NCBI GenBank assembly: GCA_964629225.1
Contig: CAZVQC010000002.1
Span: forward strand, 1 to 64,000
Direction: 5' to 3'
DNA length: 64,000 nucleotides
DNA from: RUG14199 sp964629225
GTDB taxonomy: Bacteria; Bacillota; Clostridia; Oscillospirales; CAG-272
Part shown: piece after piece, positions 59,077 to 64,000 of the stretch
Position numbering within the stretch: position 1 is the first letter of the stretch
Layout of the letters: each line of letters starts with the position of its first letter
Made by a program: the position numbers and the translations under genes
Notes under the pieces: model-generated
What the model was told of the DNA's origin: nothing
Seen by the model: the letters and a program-made list of their open reading frames with translations, nothing else
The model's database searches: none

Positions 59077-59313
59077 ATGATAAATTTAAGTCTTCTTCTT
59101 GAAGATATGGTACGTGCTATCGTTGATAACCCTGATGAAGTCAAAGTTTCGGAAAACGTCACTGATGACGAAGTAATTCTCACACTCAATGTCGCTGAAT
59201 CCGACATGGGCATGGTTATCGGAAAGCACGGCAATATTGCCAAAGCTCTCCGCACTATCACAAAAGCAGCAGGAAAGCTCTCCGATAGGAAGGTTTCCGT
59301 GGAGATCAAATGA
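59077..59313 (+). CDS. khpA: KH-domain RNA-binding protein KhpA (YlqC)
   Basis: 78 residues from ATG 59077, seven bases after GGAGG; an earlier ATG at 59053 overlaps rpsP but has no site. KH signature MVIGKHGNIAKALRTI. KhpA, with KhpB, is an RNA chaperone affecting cell elongation and sporulation in Firmicutes. Last gene of ffh-rpsP-khpA. Confidence 0.93.
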   Translation: MINLSLLLEDMVRAIVDNPDEVKVSENVTDDEVILTLNVAESDMGMVIGKHGNIAKALRTITKAAGKLSDRKVSVEIK

Positions 59314-59326
59314 TTTTCTGAAAATT

Positions 59327-59356
59327 ACCCGACGGCATTGCCGTCGGGTGTTTTTT
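59327..59356 (+). terminator. Terminator of the ffh-rpsP-khpA operon
   Basis: Perfect 10-bp stem (59327-59336 with 59340-59349), 3-base loop and six T. Confidence 0.9.
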
Positions 59357-59449
59357 ACCGATGCTTTTTCTAATCGGGATCCTTCAGTCTCGTATTTGCC
59401 GCCAAAGCAAGGTATCAGACGAATGATACCGAGAAAACTTCCAGATATG

Positions 59450-59478
59450 AAAAAAACATTCCGCCGAGAGGCGGAATG
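59450..59478 (-). terminator. Terminator of the BlaI-like gene
   Basis: Minus strand: perfect 9-bp stem (59470-59478 with 59457-59465), 4-base loop and seven T. Confidence 0.85.
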
Positions 59479-59500
59479 TAAGCCGTTTTAAGGGGTGTTT

Positions 59501-59902
59501 TCAGCACTTTGATTTCAGCCAGATGAGAAGGTCGTCGATATCGTTTTCCGTGAAATTATCGTCGGTATAGAATGCCTCAAGCATGGAAATGAAGGAACCT
59601 CCGTGATACTTCGCTATGAACTGCTCGGTCATCTCGTGAATGTAGGTTGCTTTGTCGGCAACCGGAGTGTAGTATCTTTCCTTGCCGTGCTTTTCGGAGG
59701 TGATGAAGCCTCTGTCCTGAAGTCTGACTAAAAAAGAAATGAGAGTGGGAGCCTTCCAACCCTTCTCGCGTCCGACTTCTTCCATAAGATAGGCTGTGTT
59801 GACGGGGGGAGTTCCTCTCCAAATGGCGCTCATTACATCGAATTCCGCTTCGGGTAAACGCCTTGTATAATCGATTTCAATATTGGTCTTTTCGGAGATC
59901 AT
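59501..59902 (-). CDS. BlaI/MecI/CopY-type repressor
   Basis: 133 residues. LPEAEFDVMSAIWRGTPPVNTAYLMEEV and the wing TLISFLVRLQDRGFITSEKHGKERYYTPV are the winged-helix BlaI signature. No blaR1-like sensor is adjacent. Promoter at 59957-59985. Its target is unknown. Confidence 0.85.
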   Translation of the reverse strand: MISEKTNIEIDYTRRLPEAEFDVMSAIWRGTPPVNTAYLMEEVGREKGWKAPTLISFLVRLQDRGFITSEKHGKERYYTPVADKATYIHEMTEQFIAKYHGGSFISMLEAFYTDDNFTENDIDDLLIWLKSKC

Positions 59903-59956
59903 TTTCTTGCCTCTTTGCTAATTCTTCTATTTCTTCGTTTTGGTCGCGCAAGAGTT

Positions 59957-59985
59957 ATTATACATTCGCCTAACTGTTTTGTCAA
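59957..59985 (-). promoter_or_regulatory. Sigma-A promoter of the BlaI-like gene
   Basis: Minus strand TTGACA (59980-59985), 17-bp spacer, TATAAT (59957-59962): perfect consensus. Confidence 0.88.
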
Positions 59986-60109
59986 TACCCTTTCGAAAAA
60001 ATAATTATTTTTCTTTGCCGAAATTGGGCAGTTTTTATGCGAACCATGTCGAATTTTGCATCTGCTGAAGTATTTTGAGGTATTTCGGCATGATACAGTG
60101 CTTTCAAAA

Positions 60110-60149
60110 AAGATGAAAGAACCACGCTTGGACCATTCAAGCGTGGTTC
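60110..60149 (-). terminator. Terminator of the kinase gene at 60223
   Basis: Perfect 12-bp stem (60138-60149 with 60119-60130), 7-base loop, then T-rich sequence on the minus strand. Confidence 0.82.
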
Positions 60150-60222
60150 TCGATGATTTTGATCTTTATGCTATTTGCGAGCGGCAGCAAAAAATCATGA
60201 CATGCCGTCTGTCTTGATCGGA

Positions 60223-61113
60223 TCAGTAGACCATGTCGAGTATCCGATGCTTCAGTTCGATCACCTGCTTATCGTACGCTCCTCCGAACTCACCGTCAAG
60301 AGTCCAAGGTATCTCTTTATCGGCCTCATATTCTATCTTCGATGCTCTGAATTGCATTACCGCATCCCCGTCCGGCCGCTGTGTAAGAAGTGAGTTAATG
60401 AGCTGAGTCGAGGTCTCAACGTTTTTGGGCTTCTTTATGAGGGTGATATCTATAAGTCCGTCATCCATAGTAAAGTCGCTGATAATGGGAAGCTCAAAGC
60501 CGCCGATCCGGGTGGTATTGGTGAGCATCCCGTAGACGAAGTCGCCTTCGATCTCTTCCCTGCCTATCTTGAACTTGATATGGTAGTCTTTTATGTTGCC
60601 GAGAGACTTGATTCCTTCAAGGACGTAGGCGGCGTGACCGATATTCTTCTTCATCTGTCTCGGAGTGGCGTATGACACATCGGCAAATACTCCGAATGCC
60701 GCCACGTAGACGTAGTTCTTCTCCCCGAAAAATCCCACGTCGATTGAGTGAACATTACCCTCCGCAATGCATTTTGCGGCATCTGTTGGATCAGACGGGA
60801 TACCTCTTGACGTGGCAAAGTCGTTAGTGGTACCGCAGGGAATGTAACCGAGCAGCGGGCGTTCCGCACGGTCGATCCGGCAAAAGGCGCCGGCGGTCAG
60901 ATTAAGCGTTCCGTCTCCACCGCAACAAACCAAAAGATCATATTTCCCCCTACTGTCAATGGCGCACTGTTCCAAATGCTCAACGTTTTGGGTGGTCACG
61001 GTATTCACTTCATATCCCGCTTTTACAAAAGTGTCTATGACAGATATGAGCTGTGATGAAAGCGCGGTTCTTCCTGCGACCGGATTGATAAGAAGCATCA
61101 TTCTGTTTTTCAT
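60223..61113 (-). CDS. Diacylglycerol/lipid kinase family protein (YegS/DagK-like)
   Basis: 296 residues. LLINPVAGR at the start, CCGGDGTLN, IPCGTTNDFATSRGIP and a late GGFELPIISDFTMDDGLIDI with the LDGEFGG closing segment define the family. It phosphorylates diacylglycerol or related lipids. AACGGAGG precedes the ATG. Forty-nine bases downstream of the isomerase; probably cotranscribed. Confidence 0.9.
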   Translation of the reverse strand: MKNRMMLLINPVAGRTALSSQLISVIDTFVKAGYEVNTVTTQNVEHLEQCAIDSRGKYDLLVCCGGDGTLNLTAGAFCRIDRAERPLLGYIPCGTTNDFATSRGIPSDPTDAAKCIAEGNVHSIDVGFFGEKNYVYVAAFGVFADVSYATPRQMKKNIGHAAYVLEGIKSLGNIKDYHIKFKIGREEIEGDFVYGMLTNTTRIGGFELPIISDFTMDDGLIDITLIKKPKNVETSTQLINSLLTQRPDGDAVMQFRASKIEYEADKEIPWTLDGEFGGAYDKQVIELKHRILDMVY

Positions 61114-61162
61114 AAGTACCTCCGTTTTATTAGATTACAAAAGCCGAAGACGGTATTAAAAG

Positions 61163-61927
61163 TCAAAAGCCGAGCTTTTTAATGTTCCGCCTGTTGATGG
61201 CAACACTTTCAAGGGGCGTTTTATTGCCCTTCGGTGAATCCTGCTCAACGACGAGCCATTCGACGCCCGCCGATACTGCTGCATCGAGAACTCCTGCAGC
61301 ATCGACTTTACCGTGACCGAAAGGACAGAAATCGTATCCGCCACCTTTCTTTTCAACATAGTCCTTAAGGTGGATAAGGGGGAGCCTTCCTGTGTATCTT
61401 GAAAGATAGGACGGAACATCGAGACCTTCCATAGTTGCCCAAGCAACGTCAACTTCGGCCTTCAACTCCTCCTCGGACGTGACCGAATAGAGAGTGTCGA
61501 GAACATAGTCACCGTTCACCTTTTGAAATTCATGGGCGTGATTGTGGTATGCGAGCTCCATCCCCGCAGCTCTGACTCTTTTCGACACCTCTTTGAGCCT
61601 TTTCAGATACTGAGAAAATCTGTCGCCTCCGGGCAATTCCTCCCATATTACGAAAGGAATGGTAACATATCTGCATCCCGCAGCCTTCCATGATGCAAGA
61701 TCTGCATCGCTCATGGATTCTACGGTACTTGTATGAAGGTGAGTTGACGGTATTTTAAGGCCGATGGCATCGCACACGCCTCTGAAATAGTCGGGTGACA
61801 TTCCGTAGAGTCCCGCAGGCTCCACACCGTCATATCCCATCTTCTTGATTTTTTTAAGTGTCTCGATCGGTTCTCTTGAAAAGTCATCTCTTACCGAGAA
61901 AAGTTGAAGTGCGACCGGAAGTGTCAT
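61163..61927 (-). CDS. Sugar phosphate isomerase/epimerase-like TIM barrel
   Basis: 254 residues. ALQLFSVRDD, GYDGVEPAGLYG, LAYHNHAHEF, VDVAWATMEGL and LIHLKDY are typical of AP-endonuclease-2-like sugar isomerases/epimerases with metal-binding Glu/His/Asp. The second of two ATGs (61927) has GGAGG at ideal distance; the first is too close. Substrate unknown. Confidence 0.87.
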   Translation of the reverse strand: MTLPVALQLFSVRDDFSREPIETLKKIKKMGYDGVEPAGLYGMSPDYFRGVCDAIGLKIPSTHLHTSTVESMSDADLASWKAAGCRYVTIPFVIWEELPGGDRFSQYLKRLKEVSKRVRAAGMELAYHNHAHEFQKVNGDYVLDTLYSVTSEEELKAEVDVAWATMEGLDVPSYLSRYTGRLPLIHLKDYVEKKGGGYDFCPFGHGKVDAAGVLDAAVSAGVEWLVVEQDSPKGNKTPLESVAINRRNIKKLGF

Positions 61928-61971
61928 GTTCATGTCCTCCTCTTGACTGTCCGATTTGCTGTTTTACCGAG

Positions 61972-62000
61972 ATTATACAACACATTGAATCCGAAATCAA
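61972..62000 (-). promoter_or_regulatory. Sigma-A promoter of the isomerase-kinase unit
   Basis: Minus strand TTGATT (61995-62000), 17-bp spacer, TATAAT (61972-61977). Confidence 0.78.
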
Positions 62001-62119
62001 TCCCGAATGACCATTTTTTACAGTTTCGGCAATGATACTTTTTCAAGAGGCTTCACCTGACCGTTACCGAGAATTCGGCTATCCGTCACTTTCAAATGGC
62101 AGAATAGTTTCAACTGCTA

Positions 62120-62148
62120 TTGACAGGACCGAGGTTTTCGGTTATAAT
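62120..62148 (+). promoter_or_regulatory. Sigma-A promoter of the cohesin gene
   Basis: TTGACA at 62120-62125, 17-bp spacer, TATAAT at 62143-62148: perfect consensus, 43 bases before the ATG. Confidence 0.88.
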
Positions 62149-62190
62149 TTAGAAGCAAAACATAATCCTATTTTCGAATCGGAGACAACC

Positions 62191-63183
62191 ATGAAAAAAT
62201 TTATTTCACTAATACTCGCCTGCGTTTTCGTGTTTGGCGCAACTGTTTTTGCAGCAACATCGGTTTCAGCCGCAGATGACAAACTCGTTATGGCAATGAC
62301 CAACGCATCGGGAACGCCCGACGGTGAGATAACCGTCAATTTGGAACTTAAGAACAACCCCGGCTTCTACTGCCTTGCGTTCTTACTCTATTACAACAGC
62401 GATACTTTCATTCTGAGAGAATGCAAGCTCGGTGACTCATTCTCGTCTGTCAGTGAGCTTTGGGACACAAATGACAACCAAACTCCCGATCAGATGAACG
62501 GAGATGTTGCAAATGGATTTCTCTCATCTCTTGAGCGCTACGGTGTTGACGCCGACGACCAGTTCATGAAGATGGTCTTTGTCGAAAGCAAGTCTCTTGA
62601 TAACGTCAATACCACAGGTACCATGCTTACTCTCACTTTCCAGGTCCAGGGTATCGCAAAAGAAGGCGACCACATCATCGGTATCATGCCCGACCTCACA
62701 GGAGGTAACATGATCAACATCGACGGTGAGGATCTGTTCCTTGAGTGGACTGATGCAAAGATCTCCGTCGGCTCAAATGCTCCCGTTCCCGCCGATACCG
62801 AAGCTAAAAAGGAGTTCAGCGAGACCGTTGAATGGACAGAAGCTGACTCCGAGACCTCCGCTGCCGACGGATCGGTCACCACCGACAACTACGGCTACGG
62901 AAGTTCCGTATCCGGCACTATCCCCGAAGGTGCCGATACCTACGTTGCTGACGACGGTAACATCTACTACGACGATGAGGAAGGCAATACCGTTCTCTAC
63001 GACCCCGCAAAAGCAGACGAGACAGACAATGATGAGGACGCAAGCTGGTTCTCACAGCATCTCATTCTTGTTATCGTGATAGCAGTGCTGTTAGTTCTCG
63101 TTGCAGCTGCAGGTATCCTCTATGCGGTCCTTACATCGAAAAACAAGAGATCGGATCTTCAAGTTGGCGACAACGACCGATAA
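62191..63183 (+). CDS. Membrane-anchored cohesin-domain protein
   Basis: 330 residues from ATG 62191; the longer frame upstream runs through the promoter. Signal peptide 1-28 (SVSAADD). Residues about 30-195 have a cohesin pattern: GTPDGEITVNLELKNNPGFYCLAFLLYY, then FVESKSLDNVNTTGTMLTLTFQV and a closing TDAKISVG. An acidic, Tyr/Gly/Thr-rich linker (about 200-285) leads to a C-terminal helix (about 289-312) and basic tail, so the cohesin is displayed outside and anchored in the membrane. It could bind dockerin proteins such as that at 28608. Confidence 0.82.
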   Translation: MKKFISLILACVFVFGATVFAATSVSAADDKLVMAMTNASGTPDGEITVNLELKNNPGFYCLAFLLYYNSDTFILRECKLGDSFSSVSELWDTNDNQTPDQMNGDVANGFLSSLERYGVDADDQFMKMVFVESKSLDNVNTTGTMLTLTFQVQGIAKEGDHIIGIMPDLTGGNMINIDGEDLFLEWTDAKISVGSNAPVPADTEAKKEFSETVEWTEADSETSAADGSVTTDNYGYGSSVSGTIPEGADTYVADDGNIYYDDEEGNTVLYDPAKADETDNDEDASWFSQHLILVIVIAVLLVLVAAAGILYAVLTSKNKRSDLQVGDNDR

Positions 63184-63199
63184 TGACAGATGATAACAG

Positions 63200-63230
63200 A
63201 AAAGCCAAGGCTCATGAGCCTTGGCTTTTC
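63200..63230. terminator. Bidirectional terminator
   Basis: Perfect 14-bp inverted repeat (63200-63213 with 63216-63229) with T-ends on both strands, between convergent genes. Confidence 0.85.
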
Positions 63231-63243
63231 TTATCGGTCTCGG

Positions 63244-64000
63244 TTAGTCAAGATATTCGGAAAGATCCGTGGCGTAGCAATACTCAGCCGATGTGAATTT
63301 TCCGAAAACGTACTTGTTAGTTGCGGATTCGCACATGGTGTGGAGCTTTCCGTCAACGAGAACTATCTCCTCGGACATGGGAGCAGCTTTGATGTCGCAG
63401 ACAAGTGACGCAGAGTCAAGAATACTAAGCTCCGTTTTTTGCCCCAGTACGTCGATACTGCCGTCGGGATCGGAGACAGAGTAGATAAGAATGTGTGAGA
63501 ACGCAGGTCCGTATGATGTGGAAAGACACATTTTTCCGTCATCGGTTAGGCACATTCCCTGAACCAGTCCGGGTACCGAATATCCACGGATGATCTCATT
63601 TGAAATGCCGAATTCACAATTCGGATTAAGTCGATACTCGAGTATCAGCGACGGGTTAACGCTTCCGTTCGAACAGGTGACCTTGTGGGAGTCGGGAGTC
63701 GGGTAATTCTCTTCCCTGTAGAATTCTCCGAGGAAGATTCGGTCGCCCTCTGCATGTACGAATGCCACCTTCATAGAGTCATCGGAAGACGCGGTCTCAA
63801 AAGTACCGATGGAAGCCACCTTATCTCCGTCACCGGCAGAATCAAAGTCACTCTTGAGAAAGACGGCAAGTCCCTTTGAATCGGCTACATAGACATAGTC
63901 ACCGCTCAGCGTGATGCCGCCCACATGACCGAGGAATGGGGATGAATCCTCATTTGCAAGCGACAGGCGTTTTATTTCATCTCCCGTCTCCCGATTTACG
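63244..64000 (-). CDS. Beta-propeller-like protein, C-terminal part (N-terminus outside window)
   Basis: About 252 residues, open to the window edge. Repeated beta-strand units are visible (GGITLSGDYVYVADSKGLAVF, VQGMCLTDDGKMCLSTSYG, APMSEEIVLVDGKLHTMCES), each resembling a propeller blade. No catalytic motif or known family name. An extracellular role is plausible but no signal peptide can be seen because the start is missing. Confidence 0.65.
   Translation of the reverse strand, partial: VNRETGDEIKRLSLANEDSSPFLGHVGGITLSGDYVYVADSKGLAVFLKSDFDSAGDGDKVASIGTFETASSDDSMKVAFVHAEGDRIFLGEFYREENYPTPDSHKVTCSNGSVNPSLILEYRLNPNCEFGISNEIIRGYSVPGLVQGMCLTDDGKMCLSTSYGPAFSHILIYSVSDPDGSIDVLGQKTELSILDSASLVCDIKAAPMSEEIVLVDGKLHTMCESATNKYVFGKFTSAEYCYATDLSEYLD

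Overview
The window reads as chromosomal DNA of an anaerobic, endospore-forming, Gram-positive clostridium, most like gut or rumen Oscillospiraceae/Ruminococcaceae-type Firmicutes. This rests on a complete spoIIIA operon, dipicolinate synthase genes (spoVFA/spoVFB), an uninterrupted sigK, spoIIID, dapL-type lysine synthesis, hydrogenase-maturation genes, and secreted proteins with dockerin and cohesin modules. No rRNA, tRNA, CRISPR array, prophage or insertion sequence was recognised. Many genes have a strong Shine-Dalgarno site, and most recognisable promoters are sigma-A type with a 17-bp spacer.

Layout. 1-5.3 kb: end of mutS2, convergent with spoVFA-spoVFB; a TIGR04086-like membrane gene and yajC; a DUF378 gene; a CarD-like regulator; and a DUF975 membrane protein whose start looks frameshifted. 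5.4-14.4 kb: the most unusual region, a tightly overlapping nine-gene operon. Its order is TM1266-like regulator, FecCD-type permease, ABC ATPase fused to a second TM1266-like domain, NifH-like protein, NifD-like and NifK-like proteins, FecB/BtuF-like lipoprotein, hydF, hydE. It joins metal-chelate or corrinoid-type uptake, a nitrogenase-superfamily reductase and [FeFe]-hydrogenase maturation. 14.5-20.4 kb: a P-loop ATPase and spoIIIAA-AH. 20.5-28.1 kb: a small conserved protein, a DUF3048 lipoprotein, a 5'-nucleotidase and a branched-chain amino-acid ABC transporter (livJHMGF).

28.4-33.8 kb: a 1200-residue secreted protein with an internal dockerin. Its 3' end, with its terminator and the 3' end of the converging gene, is tandemly duplicated as a 715-bp unit. 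33.9-39.1 kb: membrane proteins, a GNAT acetyltransferase, a DUF3343/cysteine-desulfurase-like pair, a HAD hydrolase and sigK. 39.3-47 kb: a PDZ/radical-SAM (DUF512) protein, der, plsY, a methyltransferase, a PHP protein and an SDR. 47-50 kb: spoIIID, then coaX and an ECF S-component that share a palindromic operator-like motif, and an unknown protein. 50-56.7 kb, mostly minus strand: nucleotidyltransferase-galE-galM, dapF-dapL (both with odd start sites), and a GH27 alpha-galactosidase coupled to a small zinc-ribbon protein. 56.8-59.3 kb: ylxM-ffh-rpsP-khpA. 59.5-64 kb: an orphan BlaI-like repressor, a diacylglycerol-kinase-like protein, a sugar isomerase, a membrane-anchored cohesin protein and an incomplete beta-propeller-like protein.

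Together the genes describe a sporulating saccharolytic anaerobe that handles galactosides, imports amino acids, displays dockerin-bearing proteins on a surface cohesin, and carries an uncharacterised nitrogenase-like metallo-system tied to hydrogenase maturation. All functional assignments are by motif reading without database searches.
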